64,000 nucleotides of DNA from Pandoraea cepalis. GTDB lineage: Bacteria; Pseudomonadota; Gammaproteobacteria; Burkholderiales; Burkholderiaceae. Shown in pieces: positions 27,381 to 36,762 of the stretch (the first letter of the stretch is position 1; every line of letters starts with the position of its first letter). The notes under the pieces are model-generated. The model had not been told where the DNA came from. It searched no databases and saw nothing but the letters and a program-made list of their open reading frames with translations. The DNA lies in contig NZ_CABPSL010000013.1 in the NCBI RefSeq assembly GCF_902459665.1, positions 93,399-157,398 on the forward strand. The letters are read 5' to 3'. Position numbers and translations under genes: made by a program.

Positions 27381-28310
27381 TCAAACGGTGTGCACGCGCA
27401 GCGCGAGATCGGCAACCGCCAGCGGCAGTCGCGGACCGAAGCCGAGCAGATACAGCGCATCGAAGCTCAGCACGCGTTTGGCGCGTCCCGCGGGTGTGTT
27501 CGCGAGCCCCGGTTGTGCGAGCAGCGTTACCGCGGGATCGGCGGGCGATGGCCCGGTCGTGGTCGTGAGCAGCACGTCGGGCTGGGCCGCGACGGCCGCT
27601 TCCGCCGTCAGCGGCCGGTAGCCGGTGAAGCCACGCAACGCATTCTCCGCACCGGCGTAGGCGAGCATGGCGTGCGCCGCCGTGTCTTGCCCCGCCACCA
27701 TCACCTGGTTGCCCATGTGGCCGAGGATGAACAGCACGCGCGGGCGGCGCGCGATGCCATACCGCTGTTCGACGTCGTCGCGAACGCGCAGCCAGTCGGC
27801 GGTAAAGCGGTCCGCCACACGTGCGCCGTCCTTGGGCACGCGCAGAGCGGTAGCAACGGCGCGAATGTTGTCGAGCACTCGCTCGGCGGTATAGCCGTGT
27901 ACGAAGCGCTCGACCGGCACGCCCGCCGCCGCGATCTGCGACAGCACATTGGGCGGACCCGCTTCCGCGCCCGCGAGCAGCAGGTCGGGACGCAGCGAGA
28001 GCACGCCTTCCGCCGACAAGGTGCGCAGGTACCCGATCTTGGGCAGCCGGGTGGCCGCTTCCGGATACAGGCTCGTCAGATCGTTGGCGATCACGCGATC
28101 CTGCGCACCGAGCGCGTAGACGATTTCGGTGAGTGCGCCGCCTGCGACCACGACGCGCTTCGGCCCGCCTCGCCCAGGCGCCTCAGGCGTCGTTGCGTTG
28201 GCCTGCGCCGTCATGACTCGCGCGCCCAGCCACGCGCCGGCTGCCAGCGCAGCGCTCCTGGTCAACAGCGCGCGCCGCGAGGCCCCGCGTGTGTCGATCG
28301 GGCGGTTCAC
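27381..28310 (-). CDS. hmuT: Periplasmic haemin-binding protein
   Basis: Haem-binding receptor of 309 residues that delivers haem to HmuU. The N terminus has a twin-arginine-like signal (SRRALLTRSAALAAG then a hydrophobic run ending AQANA). The body is a class III binding protein (GGALTEIVYALG, later GHMGNQVMVAGQDTAA). GTG at 28310 is chosen because it overlaps the hmuS stop as GTGA, which gives translational coupling and puts the signal in place; the frame upstream is inside hmuS. Confidence 0.92.
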   Translation of the reverse strand: MNRPIDTRGASRRALLTRSAALAAGAWLGARVMTAQANATTPEAPGRGGPKRVVVAGGALTEIVYALGAQDRVIANDLTSLYPEAATRLPKIGYLRTLSAEGVLSLRPDLLLAGAEAGPPNVLSQIAAAGVPVERFVHGYTAERVLDNIRAVATALRVPKDGARVADRFTADWLRVRDDVEQRYGIARRPRVLFILGHMGNQVMVAGQDTAAHAMLAYAGAENALRGFTGYRPLTAEAAVAAQPDVLLTTTTGPSPADPAVTLLAQPGLANTPAGRAKRVLSFDALYLLGFGPRLPLAVADLALRVHTV

Positions 28311-29434
28311 GTCGAAGTCTCCATGACGCCTTGTGCGTCTTGCGCGTGCGACGCATGCCTCACTCGAGCGAGCGTCTCGCGCCAATCGTCGCGCTCGGCC
28401 TGCCCGGGCTTGCGCTCACCAAAGAACATGGCGATCACCATGCCCGAGGCATCGAGCAGTTCCAGCGAGGTGACGATGCCATCTGCCGTGGGCTTGCGCA
28501 CGACCCAGGCCGAGTCGACGAGGTCTTCACGCAGATGCAGGTTGAAGCCCGGGTCGAGCACATTGACCCACGGACCCATGACGCGAATCGTCGTGACCGG
28601 CCCCGTGTGGATCTGGATCATGCCCGCGTTGCCGACGAACACCATGATCGGCAGGGCGGTGCCGGCGGCATCGTCGAGCAACGCGCGCACCGATGCCGCC
28701 CTCACGCGCTGCGCATGACCTTCGGGGGCGAGACGCAACGCTTGGGCGCGCGACACCCGGTGCCGCTTGAGCAGTTCGAAGAACTGATGGGTGTCGGTCA
28801 TGGCCAGCCAGTCACGCTGGAAGGCGGCGGCGTCGATGTCGGCGTCGGGCGTCTCGGCCTTCGGGGCGTCGGCAGCGACGACGTGCTGACCCGGCGTCTG
28901 GTCGCTCGCGCGAAAGCGGGCGACGAGGGCGTCATACGCAAGCGCGTCGCTGTGATCGCGCAGGAACATCTTGTGCACGGCAGTGCCGGTCTTGTCGAAG
29001 AATTGCAACGAGCGGCGGGGGCCTTTCTCCGTCGGCGTTTCGACGGCATACCCGAACGCCCATTGGTGATAGAAGACGCGCAGGTCGAGGTCTTTGCCGA
29101 GCCCCAGGCCAATGGTGCCCGTGTGCGAGAGCTTCTCGTACTGGCCGTCCTTTTCGTGAACCGCGGCGTTGTTGCGCGTGAGCGCCATCACGCGCCCCAG
29201 CGCGGGCAACGCTTCGACGATCTCGATGAACTCGGGACGCAGCCTCACGACGTGCTCGCCGACGAACGCCGCGACCGTCTCGCCTTCGGAGACGCCCAGG
29301 GCGGCGGCGGCGTCGCGATCGCGCAGGTTCCGTTCGGTCTTGACGCGGTGGAAGTCGCTGCGCAGACGGGTGACGTCGGCGAGCGCGGGGAACGCCGGGC
29401 GGGCGGCGGGAGTAGCGGTTTGCGTGTTCATCAT
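28307..29434 (-). CDS. hmuS: Haem-degrading/chaperone protein HmuS
   Basis: Cytoplasmic HmuS/ChuS-type protein of 375 residues with two repeated haem-binding halves. It takes haem after import and may release iron from it. The start at 29434 has AAGGA seven bases upstream; a second ATG follows at once. The N-terminal half contains LGVSEGETVAAFVG and the C-terminal half repeats the fold (QIHTGPVTTIRVMGPWVNVLD). It is the second gene of the haem operon, 75 bases after the receptor. Confidence 0.93.
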   Translation of the reverse strand: MMNTQTATPAARPAFPALADVTRLRSDFHRVKTERNLRDRDAAAALGVSEGETVAAFVGEHVVRLRPEFIEIVEALPALGRVMALTRNNAAVHEKDGQYEKLSHTGTIGLGLGKDLDLRVFYHQWAFGYAVETPTEKGPRRSLQFFDKTGTAVHKMFLRDHSDALAYDALVARFRASDQTPGQHVVAADAPKAETPDADIDAAAFQRDWLAMTDTHQFFELLKRHRVSRAQALRLAPEGHAQRVRAASVRALLDDAAGTALPIMVFVGNAGMIQIHTGPVTTIRVMGPWVNVLDPGFNLHLREDLVDSAWVVRKPTADGIVTSLELLDASGMVIAMFFGERKPGQAERDDWRETLARVRHASHAQDAQGVMETST

Positions 29435-29509
29435 GGCGATTCCTTGGTGGCGGGGGTTGCGTTCGTTGCGTGATGGCAGGTGCGCCGTTGCGAGTCTCGA
29501 GCCGTCGAA

Positions 29510-31894
29510 TCAGTACTGAAGCTTCAGGCTCACGGCCACGCTGCGGCCCGGTGCCGAATACGCGTCCTTGAGCGTTGAGCTATCGGCGAGGCCGCGCACG
29601 TCCGACCAGTTCCAGGCCTTGCGGTCGAACACGTTGTAGATGCCGGCGTAGAGCGTCGCGGACTTGTTGAGGCGATAGCCGCCCGACAGGTCGAGTACGA
29701 CCGACGACGGCGGCGCCCAGCAGGTCTGGTTCTGCTGCGTGCCCGAGGTGCAGGTTTTCGCGATCTGGCTTTGTGCCTTCGCGGCCTGAAAGAGCAGGTC
29801 GGCTTGCGCGAACCACGTCGTGTTCGGCTCGTAGCGCACGCCGAGCACCATCGAGAACGGATTGACGGTGTTGAGCGGCTGGGTGGCGGCGCCGTTGTTT
29901 TGCGTCGTGCCGTGTGTGTAGGCCATCGCCGTGCGCAGCGTCACGCCGCCCTGGAGCGCCCACGTGGCGCGGCCCTCCCAGCCCTGGATGCGGGCACGGC
30001 TGTAGTTCACGTACTGATAGATGAGCGGATCGCTCGGGCGGCCCGAGCCGCTGATGTTCTGCTGCGAGATGAAATTGCGGTAGTTGCCGGCGAAGACGGC
30101 GGTGCTGTAGGTGACGGGGCCGAGCGTGGTGGCGAGGCGTCCGCGCAACCCCAGCTCTAACGTGTCGCTCGTCTCGGGCTTGAGGTTCGGGTTCGCGATC
30201 GACATGTAACCGAAGATCGGATTCGAGAAGCCGTTGTTGACCTGATCGGGCGTTGGCGTGCGGAAGCCGCGTGCGTACTGCACGTACGGAATCAGCGAAG
30301 GGGCGATCTCGTACATGACCGCCAGGCGCGGAGAGAACGCGCCATCGTTCGACGAAGTCGGTTGAACGCGCGCGCCGGAGGCCGTCTGCGACACATACAG
30401 CGGATCGTTCTGCTTCGGCGAGAGCCAGTAGGCGTCGTACCGAATGCCCGGCGTGACGCTCAGCGCGCCGTAGCGGATCTCGTCCTGCGCGAAGGCGCCG
30501 AACAGTGTGTAGTCGGTGTCCGGGAACGCCTTGTTGGGGAACGACTCGCCCATGCCGGGCACGGTGCCGTTGCGATAGCTGGTGATGTACGCGAGGCTCG
30601 CGTCGGCGCCGTACACGAACTTGTGCGCGAGCGGGCCGGTCGTGAAGTGGCTTTCCGCTTGCACGGCGCCGCCGACGGTGCGCTCCTTGTACGTGTTGTC
30701 GCGCGTGCGATCGCCCGCCGTGCGTTGCTCGTACGCGAACTGGCTGTTTTTCGCGTCCTGGAAGTACAGCAGCGCGTGCGCGTTCTGGACATAGGCCTGC
30801 GACGCGTCGTTGAAGTCGTAATCGAGGCTGACGCGGTTGCGTTCCAGACGATCGCTCGTGGTCAGACCCAGCGTCGTGGGCGGATTGATGGCCGACAGAA
30901 CGCTCGCGTCCACCCGACGGCGCACGGTCTCGCCCGTGAGCTTGAACGTCGAGCGGGGCGTGGCCTTGAAGACCAGTTTGCCGAGCACGGAGTCGCCGTT
31001 GCTGTCCTGCGGGTTGGCCGTTGTGCGCGACGTGCTGGCCGAGTTGTTGGTGCCCTTGCCGTCGAGTTCGTGGCCCTTGTTGCCGTCGACGATCACCATG
31101 CCCTGCCACTGCTCGCCGCCCCACGCGGCCTGGGCGGTCGTGCCGAAACTGCGGTCTATCGAGTTGTAGTAGGGACGCAGAGAGAAGTAGGTCGACTTGC
31201 CGAAGACATCAAGCAGGTCTTGCGGATCCTTGGTGAGGAAGTTGACGACGCCGGTGAGCCCGTCGCTGCCGTAGAGCGAAGAGGCGGGGCCGCGCAGGAT
31301 TTCGATGCGGCGCAGCACGTCCATGCTCATGTAATCACCGCGACCCGCTTCGAGCGGACCGAACGCATAGCCGGACGGCATGCGGATGCCGTCTTCGAAG
31401 AGCGCCACGCGGTTGCCTTCGAGGCCACGAATGTTGATGCTCGAATTGCCGTCGCGACCGCCGCCGGCGGCCGCCGATGCGGGTCGATACGGTGCACGGC
31501 GCACCGTGACGCCTGGCTCGTAGCGCAGGGCCTCCTTGATGTCTTGCGCTTGTTGTTCTTCGAGATCCTGATCGGTAATGACCGAAATCGACGCCGGGGT
31601 TCGATCCGCTTCGGTCGGCGTGCGCGTCGCCGTGACGTTCACCTCCCGCAGATTGGCTTCAGCGAGCTGCAAGGGCGTGTTGGGCGAGGCTTGCGCGAGT
31701 TGAAGCGTCTCAACCGACTGGGCCGAGCCCGTGCTCGAGGCCGGTTGCGCGAAGACCGCGGGCGACCAGAACGCAGCAAGCACCGCCCCTGCGAGCGGGC
31801 GAAGACGCCATCGACGCGCACGATCGCGTTGCAAATCTTCGGATCGGATCGAGCCGTGGGTGCCGAATTTCCGGCCACCCCGGCGCGTTGACAT
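29510..31894 (-). CDS. hmuR: TonB-dependent haem/haemoglobin receptor
   Basis: Outer-membrane beta-barrel receptor of 794 residues. A signal peptide (ending SPAVFAQ, about residue 50) is followed by an unusual 60-residue linker, the plug (SISVITDQDLEEQ, then GVTVRRAPYRP) and a 22-strand-type barrel ending in the aromatic LKLQY needed for outer-membrane insertion. Start ATG 31894 gives a signal sequence with a long basic n-region. It belongs to the TonB-haemoglobin/transferrin family and heads the hmu operon. A Fur-box-like site lies about 200 bases upstream, so iron control is probable. Confidence 0.93.
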   Translation of the reverse strand: MSTRRGGRKFGTHGSIRSEDLQRDRARRWRLRPLAGAVLAAFWSPAVFAQPASSTGSAQSVETLQLAQASPNTPLQLAEANLREVNVTATRTPTEADRTPASISVITDQDLEEQQAQDIKEALRYEPGVTVRRAPYRPASAAAGGGRDGNSSINIRGLEGNRVALFEDGIRMPSGYAFGPLEAGRGDYMSMDVLRRIEILRGPASSLYGSDGLTGVVNFLTKDPQDLLDVFGKSTYFSLRPYYNSIDRSFGTTAQAAWGGEQWQGMVIVDGNKGHELDGKGTNNSASTSRTTANPQDSNGDSVLGKLVFKATPRSTFKLTGETVRRRVDASVLSAINPPTTLGLTTSDRLERNRVSLDYDFNDASQAYVQNAHALLYFQDAKNSQFAYEQRTAGDRTRDNTYKERTVGGAVQAESHFTTGPLAHKFVYGADASLAYITSYRNGTVPGMGESFPNKAFPDTDYTLFGAFAQDEIRYGALSVTPGIRYDAYWLSPKQNDPLYVSQTASGARVQPTSSNDGAFSPRLAVMYEIAPSLIPYVQYARGFRTPTPDQVNNGFSNPIFGYMSIANPNLKPETSDTLELGLRGRLATTLGPVTYSTAVFAGNYRNFISQQNISGSGRPSDPLIYQYVNYSRARIQGWEGRATWALQGGVTLRTAMAYTHGTTQNNGAATQPLNTVNPFSMVLGVRYEPNTTWFAQADLLFQAAKAQSQIAKTCTSGTQQNQTCWAPPSSVVLDLSGGYRLNKSATLYAGIYNVFDRKAWNWSDVRGLADSSTLKDAYSAPGRSVAVSLKLQY

Positions 31895-32197
31895 GACAAT
31901 AGCGCGGCCCCCGCCGCTTGACGACTGCTTCACTGCTGGCTCCCAGAGCAAGAAAACCCCGTTGCTGGCTGGCAAGCGCTCGTGGCAATCGTCGTGTTCC
32001 GTGTGTCGTTATCGAGGCTCGGGAACACGCCGGCAGGCGCGGCTGGCGAAAGATCTCACGTCCTGCGGCCGGATAGGTTCGGCCTTGAGACGAAGATGTT
32101 AATAAGAATCATTTGCATTGTTGACGAAGAACGACCGACGCGTCAAGGGGCGAGGTGACGCGATGTCAATGAATGGGAAGGGGATGAAAGCCGCGCG
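31895..32197. other. hmuR upstream region, 303 bp
   Basis: No gene. It separates hmuR from an Lrp gene on the same strand and therefore holds the hmu promoter and the Fur-like site at 32098-32116. Nothing else recognised. Confidence 0.5.
32098..32116 (-). promoter_or_regulatory. Fur-box-like operator of the hmu operon
   Basis: GTTAATAAGAATCATTTGC matches the 19-base Fur consensus at 14 positions by hand alignment, including the core AATCATT. It lies about 200 bases upstream of hmuR. Fur control of hmu loci is established in related bacteria. Confidence 0.55.
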
Positions 32198-32659
32198 TCA
32201 GATCGGCAGGCTCGTATCGAACTTGATTTCACGCAGCACGACGCTGGTCTTGACGTTGGCCACCGCGGGCAGACGGAAGATGTGTTCGTGCAGGAACGCG
32301 TCGTAGGCCTTGATGTCGGGCGCCACGATTTTGAGGATGTAGTCGGCTTCGCCCGTGGTGCTGTAGCACTCCGTCACTTCCGGGCAGGTGCGGATTTCGC
32401 GCTCGAACTGCTCCGTGCCGCCCTCCGTATGGCGGGTGAGTTGCACGTGGGCCAGGGCGCACACGTGCAGGCCGAGCTTTTCCCGATCGAGCAGCACCGT
32501 GTAGCGCTGGATCACGCCGCTTTGCTCCATGTCCTTGATGCGCCTCCAGCACGGAGTTGCCGACAACCCCACGTTATCCGACAGCTCCTGCGCCGAGCGG
32601 CGCGAGTCGATCTGCAACAGTCGCAGAATCTGGCGCGCAAAATTATCGAGTAATTCCAT
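32198..32659 (-). CDS. Lrp/AsnC-family regulator
   Basis: Regulator of 153 residues: N-terminal helix-turn-helix (LDNFARQILRLLQID, then LSATPCWRRIKDMEQSGVI) and a RAM domain (YSTTGEADYILKIV). It is divergent from the indolepyruvate oxidoreductase gene with 224 bases between them, so it most likely controls that gene in response to an amino acid. The second Lrp gene of the window is at 13691-14182. Confidence 0.9.
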   Translation of the reverse strand: MELLDNFARQILRLLQIDSRRSAQELSDNVGLSATPCWRRIKDMEQSGVIQRYTVLLDREKLGLHVCALAHVQLTRHTEGGTEQFEREIRTCPEVTECYSTTGEADYILKIVAPDIKAYDAFLHEHIFRLPAVANVKTSVVLREIKFDTSLPI

Positions 32660-32883
32660 TTCTCAAAACCGCCATCTACGAAATGAACGTTTCTTATTGT
32701 GCGCCAAATGGAGTGAAATAGTAAAAATCTTTCTCGTGCCTCCCCATACACTGCTTGCATACCGATGCGTGGCCGCTCGATGCGGTCGGAACGTCGAGAC
32801 GAACAGAACAAATGCCCCCGAAGCACGGCCGATGACGCCGTCAGATCGATCTGACGCAGGCCGCGGGGATCAGGAGAGACACA

Positions 32884-35800
32884 ATGAATGCCCCCATGCG
32901 CGCCGCCCTCGCGACGCCGACGGCCAATCCCCTGGCCCATCCCGATTACCAGCTCTCCGACGCGCTCGCGGCCAGTCGCGGTCAGATTTTCCTCACCGGC
33001 ACGCAGGCGCTCGTGCGCATCCTGCTGATGCAGCATCAGCTCGACGCCGCGCGCGGCCTGAACACCGCGGGCTTCATCAGCGGCTATCGCGGCTCGCCGC
33101 TCGGCGGGGTGGATCAGCAGTTGTGGAAGGCGAAGAAGCTGCTCGATGCGGCCAACGTCAAGTTCCTGCCGGCGATCAACGAAGAGTTGGGCGGTACCGC
33201 CGTCATGGGCACGCAACGCGTGGAAGCCGACCCGGAGCGCACCGTCGAGGGTGTGTTCGGCATGTGGTACGGCAAGGGGCCGGGCGTGGATCGCGCGGGC
33301 GATGCACTCAAGCACGGTAACGCTTACGGGGCGTCGCGCCACGGTGGCGTGGTTGTGGTGGCGGGCGACGACCACGGTTGCGTGTCGTCGTCGATGCCGC
33401 ATCAGAGCGACTTTACGATGATGTCGTGGAGCATGCCCGTGCTCAATCCGGCCGACATCGGCGAACTCGTCGAATTCGGTCTCTACGGTTATGCGCTGTC
33501 GCGCTTCTCGGGCGCCTGGGCTGGCTTGAAGGCCATCTCCGAGACGGTCGAATCGCGCGGCACCGTCGATCTCGACAAGATCCGCACCGACTGGGTCGAG
33601 CCGTCGGACTACGTTGCGCCTGCGGGTGGCCTGCACAACCGCTGGCCCGATCTGCCGAGCCTGGCGCTCGAAGCGCGTCTGGCGGACAAGCTCGACGCCG
33701 TGCGCGCCTTTTCGCGCGTGAACAGCATCGACAAGTGGATTGCCCCGGCCCCGGACGCCGACATCGGTATCGTGACGTGCGGCAAGGCACATCTCGACCT
33801 GATGGAGACGCTGCGCCGCCTGGACATCACCGTCGACGATCTTGCCGCGGCCGGTGTGCGCATCTACAAGGTCGGCCTGTCGTTCCCGCTCGACATGTCG
33901 CGCCTGGACACCTTTGTCGCTGGCCTGAAGGAAATCCTCGTGATCGAGGAGAAGGGCCCAGTCGTTGAACAGCAGATCAAGCAATACCTGTACAACCGCA
34001 CGACGGGCACGCGCCCGAGCGTGCTCGGCAAGACCGACGCCGAGGGCCGCGTGCTGCTCTCCGCGCTGGGCGAGTTGCGGCCGTCGCGCGTGTTGCCGGT
34101 GTTCGCCGAGTGGCTGGCGAAGCATCGCCCGGCGCTGGATCGTCGTGAGCGTGTGGTCGATCTCGTGGCGCACGACATCCTGTCGAACGCCGCCGACGGC
34201 GTGCGCCGCGTGCCGTATTTCTGCTCGGGTTGCCCGCACAACACGTCGACGAAGGTGCCCGAAGGCTCCGTCGCGCAGGCCGGCATCGGGTGTCACTTCA
34301 TGGCGTCGTGGATGGATCGCGACACCACGGGGTTGATCCAGATGGGCGGCGAGGGCGTGGACTGGGCCGCGCACTCGCACTTCACCAAGCGTGCGCACGT
34401 CTTCCAGAATCTGGGCGACGGCACGTACTTCCACTCGGGTCTGCTCGCGATTCGCCAGGCCGTGGCCTCGAAGGCGAACATCACCTACAAGATTCTCTAC
34501 AACGACGCCGTGGCGATGACGGGTGGCCAGCCGGTCGACGGTTCGATTTCGGTGCCGCAGATCGCGCGTCAGGTCGAAGCCGAGGGCATTGCGAAACTTG
34601 TCGTGGTGAGCGACGAGCCGGAGAAGTACATCGGCCACGAAGGCCAGTTCCCGAAGGGCACGACGTTCCATCACCGTAGCGAACTCGACGCCGTGCAGCG
34701 CGAGTTGCGCGAGATCGCGGGCACGACCGTGCTCATCTACGATCAGACGTGCGCGGCCGAGAAGCGTCGTCGTCGGAAGAAAAACGAATTCCCGAATCCG
34801 GATCGGCGTCTGTTCATCAACGAGGCGGTTTGCGAGGGCTGCGGCGATTGCGGCGTGGCATCGAATTGTCTGTCGGTCGAGCCGGTGGAAACGGCACTGG
34901 GGCGCAAGCGTCGCATCGATCAGTCGTCGTGCAACAAGGACTTCTCCTGCGTGAACGGCTTCTGCCCGAGCTTCGTGTCGGTCAAGGGCGCGCAGTTGAA
35001 GAAGGCGCTCGCCGCCGCCTTCGATCAGGCGGCCTTCGAAGGGCGTCTGAACGCGCTGCCGCAGCCGACCGCGCTCGCCGGCGATGCACCGTTCGACATC
35101 ATGGTCACGGGCGTGGGCGGCACCGGCGTGGTGACGATCGGTGCGCTCATCACGATGGCAGCGCATCTGGAAGGCAAGAGCGCGTCGGTGCTCGACTTCA
35201 TGGGTTTCGCGCAGAAGGGCGGCGCGGTGCTGTCGTTCGTGCGCTTCGCCAACACGCCGCAAGCACTCAACCAGGTGCGTATCGACACGCAGCAGGCCGA
35301 CGTGCTGCTCGCGTGCGACATGGTCGTGGGGGCCAGTGCGGATGCGCTGCAAACCGTGCGACGCGACCGCACGCGCGTGGTGGTCAACACGCATGCGATT
35401 CCGAACGCGACGTTCGTGCAGAACCCCGACGCGAATCTTCACGCCGACGCGCTGCTCGAGAAGATGCGTCATGCGGCAGGTAGCGACAAGCTCGACGCGT
35501 GCGACGCTCAGGCGCTCGCCCAGCGTTTCCTCGGCGACACGATGGGCGCGAACATCATCATGCTCGGCTTTGCGTGGCAGCTGGGGCTGGTACCAGTGTC
35601 GCTGCATGCACTGCAACGTGCGATCGAACTGAACAACGTGGCGGTGCCGATGAACCAGCTCGCGCTGGCGATCGGCCGGCTGGCGGCGGGGGATCCGACG
35701 GCGCTGACGCAGACGACGGCCAAGGCCACGCCGACGCCGGTGCATGCCCCGGTCGCCGACGACATGGCGTTCGACGAGCTCGTTGCGCATCGCATGACAT

Positions 35801-36501
35801 TGCTGACGCAGTACCAGAGCGCGGCGTATGCGACGCAGTTCGCCGCGTTCGTGAAGCGGGTGGCCGATGCGGAAACGCGCGTGGCGGGGGCGCCTGGCCG
35901 CTTGTCGCGCGCCGTGGCGCAGCAGCTCTCGCGCCTGATGGCCTACAAGGACGAGTACGAAGTGGCGCGCCTGTATGCGCAAACGGCGTTCGCCGACGCG
36001 TTGGGCGAGGCCTTCGAGGGCAAGCCGGGACGCGACTTCCGTGTCGAGTTCCATATGGCGCCGCCGCTGATTGCACGCGGCAAGGACGGTGCGGTGCCGA
36101 AGAAGGTGACCATCGGGCCGTGGCTGTGGCCGGTGTTGCGCGGCATGGCGAGGCTGCGTGGTTTGCGCGGCGGTGCGCTCGACGTCTTCGGTTACACGCT
36201 GGAGCGCCGCATGGAGCGTCAGTTGATCGCGGACTATCGCACGACGTTGGAGCGCGCGTTGGCGGGCCTTTCGGCCGACACGTTGGCTGACGTGATCGCG
36301 CTGGCCGAAGCACCGGCGAAGATTCGCGGCTATGGTCATGTGAAGCTGGCGAACCTGGCGATGGTCAAGCGCGTCGAGGCCACGATCGCGGGACGGCTGA
36401 ACGTGACACCCGCGACGAGCGACGCCGTCGAGCAGGCGCTGGCGCACGCACGCAGCAGCGGCAAGTCGCTCAAGGGCATTCCGGTGGTGACGGCGCGCTA
36501 A
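32884..36501 (+). CDS. Indolepyruvate ferredoxin oxidoreductase, single-chain form
   Basis: Oxidises aryl-pyruvates (from Trp, Phe, Tyr transamination) to aryl-acetyl-CoA, passing electrons to ferredoxin. It has 1205 residues, as usual for the fused proteobacterial form. The order is an IorA-like transketolase/TPP part (TPP-binding region with SGCPHNTSTKVPEG and MGGEGVDWAAHSHF), a ferredoxin-like insert (C650, C653, C656, C662 in CEGCGDCGVASNC, with a later CNKDFSCVNGFCP), and a C-terminal IorB-like gamma domain (VTGVGGTGVVTIGALI). The ribosome-binding site AGGAGAG precedes ATG. It is monocistronic with a strong terminator. The divergent Lrp gene is its likely regulator. Confidence 0.94.
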   Translation: MNAPMRAALATPTANPLAHPDYQLSDALAASRGQIFLTGTQALVRILLMQHQLDAARGLNTAGFISGYRGSPLGGVDQQLWKAKKLLDAANVKFLPAINEELGGTAVMGTQRVEADPERTVEGVFGMWYGKGPGVDRAGDALKHGNAYGASRHGGVVVVAGDDHGCVSSSMPHQSDFTMMSWSMPVLNPADIGELVEFGLYGYALSRFSGAWAGLKAISETVESRGTVDLDKIRTDWVEPSDYVAPAGGLHNRWPDLPSLALEARLADKLDAVRAFSRVNSIDKWIAPAPDADIGIVTCGKAHLDLMETLRRLDITVDDLAAAGVRIYKVGLSFPLDMSRLDTFVAGLKEILVIEEKGPVVEQQIKQYLYNRTTGTRPSVLGKTDAEGRVLLSALGELRPSRVLPVFAEWLAKHRPALDRRERVVDLVAHDILSNAADGVRRVPYFCSGCPHNTSTKVPEGSVAQAGIGCHFMASWMDRDTTGLIQMGGEGVDWAAHSHFTKRAHVFQNLGDGTYFHSGLLAIRQAVASKANITYKILYNDAVAMTGGQPVDGSISVPQIARQVEAEGIAKLVVVSDEPEKYIGHEGQFPKGTTFHHRSELDAVQRELREIAGTTVLIYDQTCAAEKRRRRKKNEFPNPDRRLFINEAVCEGCGDCGVASNCLSVEPVETALGRKRRIDQSSCNKDFSCVNGFCPSFVSVKGAQLKKALAAAFDQAAFEGRLNALPQPTALAGDAPFDIMVTGVGGTGVVTIGALITMAAHLEGKSASVLDFMGFAQKGGAVLSFVRFANTPQALNQVRIDTQQADVLLACDMVVGASADALQTVRRDRTRVVVNTHAIPNATFVQNPDANLHADALLEKMRHAAGSDKLDACDAQALAQRFLGDTMGANIIMLGFAWQLGLVPVSLHALQRAIELNNVAVPMNQLALAIGRLAAGDPTALTQTTAKATPTPVHAPVADDMAFDELVAHRMTLLTQYQSAAYATQFAAFVKRVADAETRVAGAPGRLSRAVAQQLSRLMAYKDEYEVARLYAQTAFADALGEAFEGKPGRDFRVEFHMAPPLIARGKDGAVPKKVTIGPWLWPVLRGMARLRGLRGGALDVFGYTLERRMERQLIADYRTTLERALAGLSADTLADVIALAEAPAKIRGYGHVKLANLAMVKRVEATIAGRLNVTPATSDAVEQALAHARSSGKSLKGIPVVTAR

Positions 36502-36541
36502 TCGAGACATACCCGTTTGCACCGGCGTTGACGTATCCAGG

Positions 36542-36566
36542 CGGGGGCTTCGGCCCCCGTTTTTTT
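36542..36566 (+). terminator. Intrinsic terminator after the indolepyruvate oxidoreductase gene
   Basis: CGGGGGC (36542-36548), TTCG loop, GCCCCCG (36553-36559), then seven T residues (36560-36566). Confidence 0.93.
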
Positions 36567-36762
36567 CTGGGGGCGGCAAACGTAGTTGCGCCTTGCGGCG
36601 GGTGTGTTTCTGCACCGCCATCCCGCCGACGCGCTACCATTCGGGGGTTACGGTTGACGCAATGGGGTGAGCCGGATGCCGGCGGTGGCGTTGCGACGGG
36701 AGGCCGTCCATCGAGCAGGCGGCAGCGGGACTTGCCATAAGCGCTTGAATACGGAGAGGAAA

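Noticed and set aside
32512..36621. Long antisense open frame of 1369 codons over the indolepyruvate oxidoreductase gene
   Set aside because: Arg/His/Leu-rich product with no motif; a mirror of strong third-position GC bias in the real gene. The 798-codon and 780-codon frames antisense to the macroglobulin gene are the same effect.
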